Shown: piece by piece, positions 52,057 through 62,053 of the stretch
Layout of the letters: the number at the start of each line of letters is the position of its first letter
Numbering within the stretch: the first letter of the stretch is position 1
Assembly: GCF_015354575.1 (NCBI RefSeq)
Contig: NZ_JACAFQ010000002.1
Coordinates: 132,157 to 196,156 of the forward strand
DNA: 64,000 nucleotides
Direction: 5' to 3'
Source of the DNA: Pseudomonas sp. UFMG81
GTDB lineage: Bacteria > Pseudomonadota > Gammaproteobacteria > Pseudomonadales > Pseudomonadaceae
Position numbers and translations under genes: made by a program
Notes under the pieces: model-generated
Databases searched by the model: none
Seen by the model: only the letters and a program-made list of their open reading frames with translations
Told to the model about the DNA's origin: nothing

Positions 52057-55000
52057 GTGACTCATCCGGTTCTCGTCAGCATCGCCATCCCCGCCTTCAA
52101 CGCCACCTTCCTGCGCCGTGCCTTGCAAAGCGCCCTGGGGCAGGACTATCCGTACCTGGAGGTCGTCATCGGGGATGACAGCAGCGATGACCAGATCAAG
52201 ACGATCTGCGAGGAGCTGGCTGCGCTGTCGGTCATACCCGTGCGCTATGAGCGCAACTCGACGCCGCTTGGCTTTGCTCGCAACCTGCTGGCATGTCTGG
52301 AGCGCTGCGAGGGCGAGCTGGTCAAATTCCTGTGCGACGATGACTTGCTGATGGCGAGTTGCATCAGTGCTCAGGCACAGGTTTTCGCCCATTGCCCTCA
52401 GGTCAGCATCGTGTCTGGCCAGCACTTTCTGTGCGATGCCGAAGACACGCTGCTGCCGTCGCGTCTGCTCAACTGCCGGATATCCCCGGTCAGTGCGGTG
52501 CTCAAGGGGGGGGACCTGCTGGAGCTGATCGCCAGCGCCGCGCCCAACCTGGTCGGTGGCATCAGCCATGCGCTGATGCGCACTGAGCAGGTCCGGGAAT
52601 TTCTGCCGGCGTTGGTTCAGGATGGTCAGGGGTTCGTCGCACGCCTGGATATGGCGTTGTACACCTGCTTGCTGCGCAGGGGCGACCTGGCCTATCTACA
52701 GGATGTGCTGAGCCTCGAGCGCCTGCACCATGGGCGCCTCAGCCATCGTGCTGCGATGACGCTGGCGAGTGAACGTGAGACCGAATGGTTGCTGCAGATG
52801 CTCGAGTCGCGTCTGGTGGATCCCGCGCCCGCCACGGGTTGGGTACGCTACCGTCCGTTGGGCGACGATCGCGTGCAGAGCAGTGAACCCTGGCAGGAGC
52901 TCGACCTGCAGCGCTTGTATTTTGGCCAGGTCGCCAACTTCCAGCAGCAGATCGGTAGCGACAGCCTGAGTTTCGACGAGCTCTACGATGAGTGGCTGGA
53001 GTGCCGCAGACTTTCTGTCGGGCAATTGCAGCTGCTGCCAAAGCGTATCGAACAGTGGTCCACCAGGCCACGGATCGTGCCGGTGATCATCGCGCCGCAG
53101 GCCGAGGAAGGCGTTCTCGCGTCGACCCTGGAGAGCCTGGCCTGCCAGTCCTATCCGGCCCATGAAGTCTGGGTGTTGACCGACGATGATGTGCAGTTGC
53201 CGACGAGCGTTGGGACGCATGTCAGGCGTTTCGAACTGCAAGGGGCGGTGGCGACGCAGCTCAACCAGCGCTTGAATGAGGAGCCGCAGGCCGACTGGAT
53301 CATCCTGATGCAGCCCGGTGATCGCCTGCATCCGCATGCCTTGGTCATTATGGCCGAGCGCATGGTGTTGCGCCCCGACTGTGCCTGCGTGTATGCCGAT
53401 GAAGGGGCCCACGATGGTTTGCGCGCGTCCAGCCCGGTGTTCAAGCCGGACTTCAATCTCGACCTGATGCGCAGCATGCCTTATGTCGGGCGGGTGCTGG
53501 CATTCGATAGTGCGATGGTTCGCGATATCGGTGGTTTCGACGCCGCCTTCCAGGACCTCGCCCCCCATGACGTGATCTGGCGAATGGTCGAGAGCCGCGG
53601 CCTGCACGTGGTCGAGCATATCGCCGAACTGCTGGTGCAAAGCCGGACGACCTACGAGGGCTGGCTGGTCAATGTGGCAAGCCAGGGCGTCGCGGACAAG
53701 GTGGTGCACGCGCACCTGCGTCGCCTGAACGTGCAAGGGCGAGTCGAAACCCTCGGTGGTGGGCTGTTCACGCGGGTTTTCTATGCCCACGACGCAACAG
53801 CCCCGGTGTCGATCCTGGTCCGTGCGGGGCGTGATGTGCAGGCGTTGGTACGCTGCGTGGAGTCGATTTTCGAACACACGGCCTACGCCAACCATGAAGT
53901 GCTGATCGTCACCGATGGTCACGAGCCCCAGCCGTTGGTTGACTGGTTGCAGGCGATGCGCGGGTTGGGTAGCGAGCAGTTGCGGGTTGTCAGTGGCAAC
54001 GGGTTGACACCGGCGGCGGCCTTGAATCAGGCCAGCAGCCTGGCGCGCGGTGACTACCTGCTATTGCTCGATGCCCAGTGCATGGTATTCGAACGTGGAT
54101 GGTTGGACGAGCTGATGAGCCATGCCCGTCGCCCGGAAGTCGGCGTGGTGGGGCCCAAGTTGTGCGATGCCGACGGCAAGGTGGCCGGAGCCGGGTTGGT
54201 GCTCGGCCTGCATGGCCCGGCCGGGACGCCGTTCCTGGGCTACTCGGCCAGTTCGGCCAGCTACATGAGCCGTGCCGACCTGGTGCAGAACTGGAGCGCC
54301 GTCAGCCAGGATTGCCTGCTGGTGCGTCGCGAGATCTTTGTCGCGCTCGGGGGGTTGGACTGTGAGCGCCTTCAACAAGGGCTTCTCGATGCCGACTTGT
54401 GCCTGCGGGTGCGGGAGCTGGGCTACCTTGTGGTCTGGACGCCCCACGCCCTGGTGGCGAAGCTGGGCACGGCGGCCGTCAACACGCTGGAGTGTGACAA
54501 GGAGGCGTTCTATGAGCGTTGGTTGCCCCAGGTGGCCAATGACCCGGCCTACAACCGTAATCTGAGCTTGACCCGCGCCAGCTTCAACCTGGAGCCAGGA
54601 CATCGCAGTGGTTGGGACCCGTTCATCGGCCGTGTCCTCCCTTCGGTGCTGGCGTTGCCGATCAACACCACAGCGGTGGGCCATTACCGGGTAGCCCAGC
54701 CGTTCAGTGAGCTCGAGCGCGCCGGCTGGATCCAGGGGCGGTTGAACTACAGCACCCCGGGCATGCTCGAGCTGGAACGGGAAAAGCCGGATGTTGTCAT
54801 CCTGCAGTGTCGTTACACCAGCGCTGCCATCAACGAGATCGAGCGCATCAAGCGCTACTCCAATGCCCGGCGAATTTACGAGATCGACGACTACATCCTC
54901 GATGTGCCGAAGAAGAATGCCCACGGGCGCAACATGCCGAGCAACATGCGCGAGATGGTCACCCGCGGCATTGGCTTGTGCGATCGACTGGTGGTGTCCA

Positions 55001-55623
55001 CCGAGCCGTTGGCTGATGCGTTGCGGGGCATGATCGACGATATCCGCGTGGTGCCGAACATGTTGGCGGCGCCGCTGTGGGGGGATCTGGCCAGCCAGCG
55101 CCAGACCTCGGCCAGGCCGCGGGTGGGCTGGGCGGGAGGCACCAGTCACGGGGGGGACCTGGAGCTTTTGATCGACGTCGTGAAAACCCTTGCCGATGAG
55201 GTCGACTGGGTATTCTTCGGCATGTGCCCAGAGATCCTGCGGCCGTACATCAAAGAGTTCCACAAAGGCGTGCCAATGGGGTTGTATCCGCGCAAGCTGG
55301 CCAGCCTCAACCTTGACCTGGCGCTGGCACCTTTGGAGCAGAACCTGTTCAACGACTGCAAGAGCAACCTGCGCTTGCTCGAATACGGGGCCTGCGGTTT
55401 CCCGGTGGTGTGCACCGATACCAAGGCCTATCAGGGCTACCTGCCGTGCACACGCGTGCTTACGAACCGGAGCGAGGAATGGCTGGCGGCGATCCGCATG
55501 CATCTGAACGACCCGGCCGCCAGCTACCGCGAAGGTGATGCACTGCGTGAGGCGGTGTTGCGCGACTACGTGCTGACGCAACGAAACCTGCAGCACTGGG
55601 CCAATGGTTGGCTTGCCGATTGA
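52057..55623 (+). CDS. Giant multidomain glycosyltransferase 1 (probable flagellin glycosylation, Fgt1-like)
   Basis: This 1188-residue protein combines an N-terminal GT2 domain (about 5-230, VSIAIPAFNATFLRRALQSA, with an intact acidic motif LCDDDLL), a degenerate GT-A-like middle part (about 330-560), a second GT2 domain (about 585-810) where the acidic motif reads LLLDAQCM, and a GT-B-type C-terminus (about 850-1188: YEIDDYILDVP, GWAGGTSHGGDLE, NLRLLEYGACGFPVV). It starts 71 bases after flgL at GTG 52057 behind AAGG; GTG 52009 is an alternative. By position it probably builds the flagellin glycan, as fgt genes near fliC do in P. syringae. Confidence 0.82.
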   Translation: MTHPVLVSIAIPAFNATFLRRALQSALGQDYPYLEVVIGDDSSDDQIKTICEELAALSVIPVRYERNSTPLGFARNLLACLERCEGELVKFLCDDDLLMASCISAQAQVFAHCPQVSIVSGQHFLCDAEDTLLPSRLLNCRISPVSAVLKGGDLLELIASAAPNLVGGISHALMRTEQVREFLPALVQDGQGFVARLDMALYTCLLRRGDLAYLQDVLSLERLHHGRLSHRAAMTLASERETEWLLQMLESRLVDPAPATGWVRYRPLGDDRVQSSEPWQELDLQRLYFGQVANFQQQIGSDSLSFDELYDEWLECRRLSVGQLQLLPKRIEQWSTRPRIVPVIIAPQAEEGVLASTLESLACQSYPAHEVWVLTDDDVQLPTSVGTHVRRFELQGAVATQLNQRLNEEPQADWIILMQPGDRLHPHALVIMAERMVLRPDCACVYADEGAHDGLRASSPVFKPDFNLDLMRSMPYVGRVLAFDSAMVRDIGGFDAAFQDLAPHDVIWRMVESRGLHVVEHIAELLVQSRTTYEGWLVNVASQGVADKVVHAHLRRLNVQGRVETLGGGLFTRVFYAHDATAPVSILVRAGRDVQALVRCVESIFEHTAYANHEVLIVTDGHEPQPLVDWLQAMRGLGSEQLRVVSGNGLTPAAALNQASSLARGDYLLLLDAQCMVFERGWLDELMSHARRPEVGVVGPKLCDADGKVAGAGLVLGLHGPAGTPFLGYSASSASYMSRADLVQNWSAVSQDCLLVRREIFVALGGLDCERLQQGLLDADLCLRVRELGYLVVWTPHALVAKLGTAAVNTLECDKEAFYERWLPQVANDPAYNRNLSLTRASFNLEPGHRSGWDPFIGRVLPSVLALPINTTAVGHYRVAQPFSELERAGWIQGRLNYSTPGMLELEREKPDVVILQCRYTSAAINEIERIKRYSNARRIYEIDDYILDVPKKNAHGRNMPSNMREMVTRGIGLCDRLVVSTEPLADALRGMIDDIRVVPNMLAAPLWGDLASQRQTSARPRVGWAGGTSHGGDLELLIDVVKTLADEVDWVFFGMCPEILRPYIKEFHKGVPMGLYPRKLASLNLDLALAPLEQNLFNDCKSNLRLLEYGACGFPVVCTDTKAYQGYLPCTRVLTNRSEEWLAAIRMHLNDPAASYREGDALREAVLRDYVLTQRNLQHWANGWLAD

Positions 55624-55673
55624 GGCTAGCACCAGGCCTGTTATGAAAGACAACATCAAACGTTGGATGTGCC

Positions 55674-58424
55674 ATGACTGAGCAAACTATCGAAAGTACA
55701 TCGTTGCGGCACGCGATTGGCGTGGTGCTGTTGACGGGCCCACGGTCGGACCGAAGCCTGCGCGCTGGCGCCTATTACGATCGCCATGGTTGTCGTTGGC
55801 AGACTGTCGATGTGACGTCCAACGACGATCGGCAGGCGGCGATACGCCAGGCTGTGGACAAACTGGGCACACCCTACGTGGTGCTTGCCGACGAGCATGA
55901 TTTCCTGCTCCCCGATGCACTGGATCTGGCGCTGCAGTATTTGCAGGCCCATCCCCACGAGATCATGGCTCAGGGGCATTTGCTGGCTTATCAGCCAGGC
56001 AGAAGCGAAGTTGCCTATTTCAAGGTCGGCGAGGCCGCCGATGGCGAAGACGGCAGTGGTGCCTTGGCCCGCCTGCGGCGTCATGCGCAGGCGAGCTTGC
56101 AGGCCTGGCGCGCAGTGGTGCGGGCCGAGGCGTTCACCCATGCGCTGAATACCGCACCAGGTGGCAATGGCGTTGAACACTGGCTACTGGGGTTGTCCTG
56201 GGCGCTGCTTTTGCAGGGGCCTTGCAAAGTGTTGGGCATTGCCAGCAGCGTGGTCGAGCAGCGTTGCACCCAATCTGGCGGGGCGGCTCATGAGCAGGTC
56301 CTGGCCCAGATCATCCGTGAGCTGCGTCAGGCCGACTCCGAGCATCAGGGTATCTGCGCTGGCGAAGAGGGTTACGCCGTACTACGCCTTTTCGTGCGCA
56401 ACACCCATGATGCAGGGCAGGGACCTTTGCTGTTCACCTCCCAATGGACCAGTGTGATCGATGATCCGCAGCGCCGGTTCGAGCCACGGCAGTACGTTGA
56501 ACTGCCTTACTACAGCGCCTCTTTGCACAAGCAATTGTCGGCTCTGGAGTTTCTCTTGCATGCCTGGCCGGTTGGTCAGGCGCACACCAAGGCGCTCGAA
56601 GGCGTCTGGGTTCAGCAGCGTGAGTTGCTCCAGGAGCATGCAGGCGATACGCCACAGAGCCTGCAAGAGCGGTACTGGCAGGCGCTGTCGCTGAACCTGT
56701 TCGACCGGCACGTGTGCAGCCGTCTGCGCGACAGCCTGGGTGGCAAGCGCGACGAAGAGCAGATCAAGGAACTCGATACCTGGGTCAAGCGTCTGGGCGC
56801 CGTATCGAACCTGGATCTTGCCAGGGCCCTGGACGAAACGCCTTCCGGGCAGGTGCTGCGGACAATCGCGGGCGCGGCGCCGAGCGCTGCCGAGACCCGT
56901 CGCATCCAGGCGCACCTTGCCCGGCGCAAGGCTCCGGAGCTGGCGTTCGTCGTGCTCGACGCACAGGACGACGACGCCGCGTTGCAGCGCACCTTCGACA
57001 GCATCGTCGCAAGTGGCATGCGCGGGATCCGCATTGTGGTACTCAAGGCGGGTACGCTCCCGGCCATCACTGCTGCGAAAGACACGTTGCACTTCATCAA
57101 GGTGACCAGCGCCAATCTGGTGGCGCACCTCAACCAGCTCCTGCGTCAAATGCCCAGTGAATGGCTGATGCTGCTGCGGGCAGGTGATCAGGTTACTGCC
57201 GGTGGCGTGCTGCGCGCCCAGGTGGAACTCGCCGAACAGCCACCTTGTCTGGCCATTTGCGGCAATGAAGTGCAACGCAGTGCGGATCAGCGCCTGCTCA
57301 GCATCATCAGGCCGGGTGCCGACATCGACCTGCTCCGCTCGCGTTCAGGGTTGATGGCGGGGCATTGGCTGATCAAGCGCGATGCCTTGGTTGAGATGGG
57401 CGGCTATCGCGAAGCCGCAGGGCGCGCGCTGGAACTCGACGTGTTGCTGCGCATGATCGAACAGCACGGCGTTGGCTGCCTGGGTCATGTCGACGAGTAC
57501 CTGGTAATTGGTGATCAGCCTGAGCCGGCCCAGGCCGATGATGAGACTCAGGTCGTCAACCGCCACCTGGTCCAGTTGGGCTACAACCCGCAACTCGCCG
57601 CGCAGGGCGACGGTTGCGTGCAGATCGACTATCGCCATGGGGCGACACCTCTGGTCAGTATCCTGATTGCCGACGAGGGCGATCATGAGCGGTTACGGGC
57701 GTGCCTGACCAGCGTATTGCAGCGGACCCGTTACCCCCGTTACGAGGTTCTGGTTGCCTGCGAGCGAAGCAGTGAAGACCTGGCAAGCCTGGTGCAAGGC
57801 TGTGGTGCCCGTGTGCGGTTGCTCGAGACACACCAGGCCGCCAGCACCGGTGAGCTGTTGAACCTTGCTGCGGCCAACGCGCAGGGCGAACAACTGGTAC
57901 TGCTTTCGGCTCATTGCCAGGTTGTCGCTCCGGCATGGCTGGAAGCCCTGCTCAACCAGGCGCAGCGACCTGAAGTCGGTGTGGTGGGCAGCTTGCTGGT
58001 GAATACCGAGGCGATGATCGTTCACGCCGGTTATCAGTTGCTGGCCGAGGGGCATGTTTATTCCCCGTGGCAGGGGAAACCGGTGGATGTGGATGCCGTG
58101 TCGCCCTGGATCGCTTCGGTGCGCAGTTGTCAGGCGGTATCGGGCAGCTGCCTGATGGTTCGACGAGAGCTTTTCGAGCACTGTTCGGGTCTGCAGGCAG
58201 GCGAAGGGCAGGACATCGACTTGTGTTTGCGTGCTGCGCAAGCTGGCATGCTCGTGCTGTGGACGCCTCATGCGCGGATGCTGGATCTGTCGGGAATTAC
58301 CGCCGCACCTCAACTACCGGTCTTGTGCGGTTCGTGGCCCGAGGCATTCGTTAGCCGTGCGCCCCTTGATGCTGGGGCCGTTGCTCAACGGATGTCGCGA
58401 AGCTGGCTGCAGGCCATTGCCTGA
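55674..58424 (+). CDS. Multidomain glycosyltransferase-like protein 2 (GT2, degenerate catalytic motif)
   Basis: This 916-residue paralogue of the flanking giant glycosyltransferases has an N-terminal GT-A remnant (about 12-120, GVVLLTGPRSDRSLRAGAYY), a helical middle (about 230-400), a degenerate GT-A part (about 420-620, WLMLLRAGDQV) and a C-terminal GT2 domain (about 660-890, PLVSILIADEGDHERLRACL). Where active members carry a DxD or NND motif it has LLSAHCQV, so the last domain may be inactive or structural. DIDLCLRAAQ and the LVLWTPHA block are kept. It lies 50 bases after glycosyltransferase 1 and is co-transcribed. Confidence 0.78.
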   Translation: MTEQTIESTSLRHAIGVVLLTGPRSDRSLRAGAYYDRHGCRWQTVDVTSNDDRQAAIRQAVDKLGTPYVVLADEHDFLLPDALDLALQYLQAHPHEIMAQGHLLAYQPGRSEVAYFKVGEAADGEDGSGALARLRRHAQASLQAWRAVVRAEAFTHALNTAPGGNGVEHWLLGLSWALLLQGPCKVLGIASSVVEQRCTQSGGAAHEQVLAQIIRELRQADSEHQGICAGEEGYAVLRLFVRNTHDAGQGPLLFTSQWTSVIDDPQRRFEPRQYVELPYYSASLHKQLSALEFLLHAWPVGQAHTKALEGVWVQQRELLQEHAGDTPQSLQERYWQALSLNLFDRHVCSRLRDSLGGKRDEEQIKELDTWVKRLGAVSNLDLARALDETPSGQVLRTIAGAAPSAAETRRIQAHLARRKAPELAFVVLDAQDDDAALQRTFDSIVASGMRGIRIVVLKAGTLPAITAAKDTLHFIKVTSANLVAHLNQLLRQMPSEWLMLLRAGDQVTAGGVLRAQVELAEQPPCLAICGNEVQRSADQRLLSIIRPGADIDLLRSRSGLMAGHWLIKRDALVEMGGYREAAGRALELDVLLRMIEQHGVGCLGHVDEYLVIGDQPEPAQADDETQVVNRHLVQLGYNPQLAAQGDGCVQIDYRHGATPLVSILIADEGDHERLRACLTSVLQRTRYPRYEVLVACERSSEDLASLVQGCGARVRLLETHQAASTGELLNLAAANAQGEQLVLLSAHCQVVAPAWLEALLNQAQRPEVGVVGSLLVNTEAMIVHAGYQLLAEGHVYSPWQGKPVDVDAVSPWIASVRSCQAVSGSCLMVRRELFEHCSGLQAGEGQDIDLCLRAAQAGMLVLWTPHARMLDLSGITAAPQLPVLCGSWPEAFVSRAPLDAGAVAQRMSRSWLQAIA

Positions 58425-58433
58425 GGTGTGAGG

Positions 58434-58469
58434 TGCCCCTGGTGCGCAGTTCGAGGCGTGCCAGGGGCA
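58434..58469. other. Inverted repeat between convergent glycosyltransferase genes
   Basis: TGCCCCTGG (58434-58442) pairs with CCAGGGGCA (58461-58469) across 18 bases. Without a T tract it is at best a weak terminator for the plus-strand pair. Bases 58470-58546 show no other feature. Confidence 0.4.
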
Positions 58470-58546
58470 AGCGCTAAAGGCCATGTGCGCCCCGCGCGGG
58501 CACGGCGCTGACGACGGAGCGCCTGGCGGCGCCCCATCGACAGTTA

Positions 58547-61500
58547 TCAGTCTGGCAACCAGGCTGCTTGCCAGTTTCGCAGGTGCGTCTCGTCCAGCAG
58601 CCCGTGTGCTTCAGCTTGCTGGGTGCGTTCAGCTGTGCCACGCAGTTGTCGTTCCAGTGCCGCTATCCAGTCATTGAGATCGTTATGCACGCGGATAACG
58701 TCATGCTCGCCCTGGAACGAGGCAACATCGCTACAGATCACCGAATGGCCGCAAGCGGCAAACTGCAGCAGTGCCAAGGCGTCGTCCAGCTGCTCGGCTG
58801 GATCGTCCGCGCGCAGCGCCAGGGTCGTCCCCAGATTCAGACTGGCAAGCATCCTGGGTGTGTACTGGACGCTGGCCGGATGAATCTCGCGGGCACAGCT
58901 ATGCAGGTGCTGTGGTACATCGCCCCACAATATCCAGTCCACCTGGTCGGCGAAGTGGCGCACCAGCCTTTCGGCCAGTTGCGACGCTTTTGCCCAGCGA
59001 GCTGAGAAACCACAACCCACGCGTAGCTTCCCTTCCGGTTTCGAAGGCTGTGGCAGGTTGCCCCAGCGCGAGTCCAGGCGAGTGCCAATCACGCGAACGT
59101 CGGCATGCAGGGGCGCCAAGGCGTCCGCCATGGCCTGGGTCGGCACGACGATACGATCAACCAGTTGCATGGCCTGCATCAGGATCTCGCGCTCCAAGCG
59201 CGCCGTGTCGGCCTGTGGGCCCAGGCAGGCGAGGGGGCCGCTAACCTCCAATACCTTGAATGCCTGCGACAGTTCCACCCCAGGCCTGATCAGTTTCAGG
59301 CGGCGCAGATCGGACTGGTGCTGGATGACGATAACGTCCGGGCGTAGGCGTTCTACCTCGACGGGGCTGAGTGCGCGCGTGCTCAGGCAACCGTCAATCA
59401 GGCCGGCCTCGCGCAGAGTGGTGAAAGCCGGTTTCAGGCGCTCCGCGGCGCTCTGCTCATCGAGCGCTGGATACGCCAGAACCACGGGCAACGGGCGCCA
59501 GCACAGCGGTTTCCAGGTCAGATCGTGCAGGGCCTCGAACTCGTAACCGGTACCGCGCAGAGCGAGGTTCTTGTTGTGTGCCGGATCATTGGCCAAGGTC
59601 GCCAGCCACTTCATCTGCAACTGACGTTGCTCATGTTCAAAGCGCTGGCGCAAGGTCGCATCCTTGCGGGCATGGGCCCAGGTTGCGCCTCCTTCGTGAA
59701 GCAGCAGGGCATGAGGGGTCCAGACGTTCAGGTAGCCCAGCGCGGCGACTTTCAGGCACAGGTCCAGGTCGTTGCCGGTCAGCTGGAAATGCTCTTCGTC
59801 CATGCCGCCTGCCGCCGCGTAGACATCCTTGCGGATCATCAGGCAACTTGCGCTGACGGCGCTGATGTTCTGGTCGACCAGCAAGCGTTGAAGGTAACCG
59901 CCGTCATTGGCCGCCTGATCGAGTGATGGGCTGCCGGCGGGGCCGTTCAGGCCGCCGATCAGGCCCGCATGCTGAATGCGCCCAGCGGGGGTGACCAGTT
60001 TTGCACCGACAATGCCGACCTCGGGGCGTTGGGCGTGGTTGAGCATTTCATCCAGCCAGTCATCGCTCAGGGCTGCCACGTCATTGTTCAGCAGCACCAG
60101 GTACTCACCACGCGCATGGCTGGCGGCAATGTTGTTCAGGGCGCTGAAATTGAAGGGTCCGGGGCAACTCAGAATGCTCAGCTTGCTGCCGGCGATGCTC
60201 GCCATCAGCTGCAGCCATTCCTGGGTTTCCGGCAGTTGACTGTCGTTGTCGACCAGGATGATCTCGAAATGCGGGTAACGTGTCTTTTCCAGCAGGCTTT
60301 CGACACAACGGCTGAGCAGTGCCAGCTGGTCGCGCGTCGGTATCAGGATCGAGACCAGCGGCTGGTGCGGGTGCTGGTACTTGATGTGATAGTGGCGAGG
60401 CGGATTTTCCACGATCTGGGCGTTGGGATAGCCACGGTTGGCCAGGTGACGCAGGATCGCATTGCGCTCGTCGGGGGTTTGCACCATGGCGGGCGAGTCG
60501 CTGACGACAAAAGGCTCGTCCAGGTGCGCGATACCGTCGAGTCCCTCGGCATCGATCAGCCGTAGCACCAGGTCCAGCGCCAGCGCATCGGGGAGCGCGG
60601 CGTCGTAACCGCCCACCTGCAGCGCCAGCGGGCGGCGGATCAGCCAGTGCGATGCCATGACCAGCGGCAGGCTCAGCAGGTAATCCAGGTTGACGCCGGG
60701 GCGCAGCACTGTGGCAGGACCTTCGCTCGAGCGGAACATGCCGTCGCAATAGATCATTCTGCAATTCGCTGCGCCGGCCAGCTCAAGGTCGAGCATCAAG
60801 GCGCCCGACGGCAGGATCTCGTCGCCGGCATCGAGCAGCATCAACCAATCGCTGTCATCACTTTGCAGGACTTCATTGAGTTCGATGGCTCCGGGGTGGC
60901 CGACACTCTGCCAGCGTGTGTGCTCGTCGAGCCGGTGGGGCTCTGCAGCGCTCAGTACAACCGTACGCAGGTTGATGGCAGAGCTTGTCCGCCACCAGGC
61001 AATGCTGTCCAGTGTGTCGTTGAGCGCCTGGGCATCACCCAGCCTGTCGCGCACCAGCAAGGTCAGGGTAGTCAGGCCACGCAGTGACTGGCGACGCGCA
61101 TCAACCAGCAACTGCTGGGCGGGGGTCGTTTGTCGGTGGCGCAGCCAGTCCTTGAGAGAGGGCACCTGATGTTCGGCGACATGCTGGATCGCCGCACGCT
61201 GGGTGATGTCGAGGAAACTCTGCAGTTGCGGCCAGAACGCCTTCTCGATATCCAGCCAGCGCATGCGCGCCTGCATGACTGTCGCACGTGCACGCTCCAG
61301 CCCGCCGGGTTCGTCGTAGAGTGCCGAGCCGGCATTGCCGAACTGCTCGGTGAACGGCTGGCTCTTGACGTGGCCACCAGGCATGTAGATTACAGGGCAA
61401 CCGCACAGCATGGCTTCGGTGCAGGTGGCAGAGATTTCATAGCTGTAGAGCACGGACGCGGTGCGGAAGATTTCGGCCAGTTGCGCCAGGGTCTTCGGGT

Positions 61501-62053
61501 TGGCCATGCTGAGAATCTGCACGTCGTCCGGCATCAGGGAGTGGTCGACCAGCGACCGGTCGATGCGGTTCAGGTACAGGTAGTGGCCGCTGCGTTCGAC
61601 CGGCTCCACGGGTGGAGAGAACAGTTCGGAGTCTATGATCGGCAGCAGCAGCAGGTCATCGCTGTTGGCGTCGCCACGGAAGTCCTGGGTGTAATAGAAA
61701 TAAAGGTCGCTGTCCTGGGCATCGATCGCCCGTCCGGTCAGAAAGCCTTCGCGGTTGAGGATGTAGCGTGCCACGACTGACGCACCTAAAGGGTTGCCGT
61801 CCAGCACTTCGGGGTACACGGCAATGGGCGCCAGGCCGATTGCCTTGTGGCGTTGGCGGATCTCTTCGGTGAGGATCGGTGTGCGCAGGTTCGGGTTGGT
61901 CGCGCACTGGGTGACGTAGGCTTCGTACCCTGCCAGGTTGAGCGCATGGCAGAGGTAGTGCAGCACGCAGATACCGGAAGAGGTTTCGCGGTAGTCAGGA
62001 GCGAAGACATAGTAGGGATGGCGCGGCTTGCCGTGCAGGGCTGCGTTGATCAT
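58547..62053 (-). CDS. Giant multidomain glycosyltransferase 3 (GT-B + GT2 + GT-B-like)
   Basis: This 1168-residue protein has an N-terminal GT-B-like part (about 10-300, YYVFAPDYRETSSGICVLHY and SYEISATCTEAMLCGCPVIY), a GT-A-like middle (about 320-550, WLMLLDAGDEIL), a complete GT2 domain (about 565-800, PLVSILIPTRDQLALLSRCV with acidic motif LVLLNNDVAAL and GNDLDLCLKV) and a degenerate GT-B C-terminus (about 850-1168). Of the three paralogues its GT2 domain looks most surely active. It heads towards the plus-strand pair, and its start overlaps the methyltransferase stop by four bases. Confidence 0.82.
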   Translation of the reverse strand: MINAALHGKPRHPYYVFAPDYRETSSGICVLHYLCHALNLAGYEAYVTQCATNPNLRTPILTEEIRQRHKAIGLAPIAVYPEVLDGNPLGASVVARYILNREGFLTGRAIDAQDSDLYFYYTQDFRGDANSDDLLLLPIIDSELFSPPVEPVERSGHYLYLNRIDRSLVDHSLMPDDVQILSMANPKTLAQLAEIFRTASVLYSYEISATCTEAMLCGCPVIYMPGGHVKSQPFTEQFGNAGSALYDEPGGLERARATVMQARMRWLDIEKAFWPQLQSFLDITQRAAIQHVAEHQVPSLKDWLRHRQTTPAQQLLVDARRQSLRGLTTLTLLVRDRLGDAQALNDTLDSIAWWRTSSAINLRTVVLSAAEPHRLDEHTRWQSVGHPGAIELNEVLQSDDSDWLMLLDAGDEILPSGALMLDLELAGAANCRMIYCDGMFRSSEGPATVLRPGVNLDYLLSLPLVMASHWLIRRPLALQVGGYDAALPDALALDLVLRLIDAEGLDGIAHLDEPFVVSDSPAMVQTPDERNAILRHLANRGYPNAQIVENPPRHYHIKYQHPHQPLVSILIPTRDQLALLSRCVESLLEKTRYPHFEIILVDNDSQLPETQEWLQLMASIAGSKLSILSCPGPFNFSALNNIAASHARGEYLVLLNNDVAALSDDWLDEMLNHAQRPEVGIVGAKLVTPAGRIQHAGLIGGLNGPAGSPSLDQAANDGGYLQRLLVDQNISAVSASCLMIRKDVYAAAGGMDEEHFQLTGNDLDLCLKVAALGYLNVWTPHALLLHEGGATWAHARKDATLRQRFEHEQRQLQMKWLATLANDPAHNKNLALRGTGYEFEALHDLTWKPLCWRPLPVVLAYPALDEQSAAERLKPAFTTLREAGLIDGCLSTRALSPVEVERLRPDVIVIQHQSDLRRLKLIRPGVELSQAFKVLEVSGPLACLGPQADTARLEREILMQAMQLVDRIVVPTQAMADALAPLHADVRVIGTRLDSRWGNLPQPSKPEGKLRVGCGFSARWAKASQLAERLVRHFADQVDWILWGDVPQHLHSCAREIHPASVQYTPRMLASLNLGTTLALRADDPAEQLDDALALLQFAACGHSVICSDVASFQGEHDVIRVHNDLNDWIAALERQLRGTAERTQQAEAHGLLDETHLRNWQAAWLPD

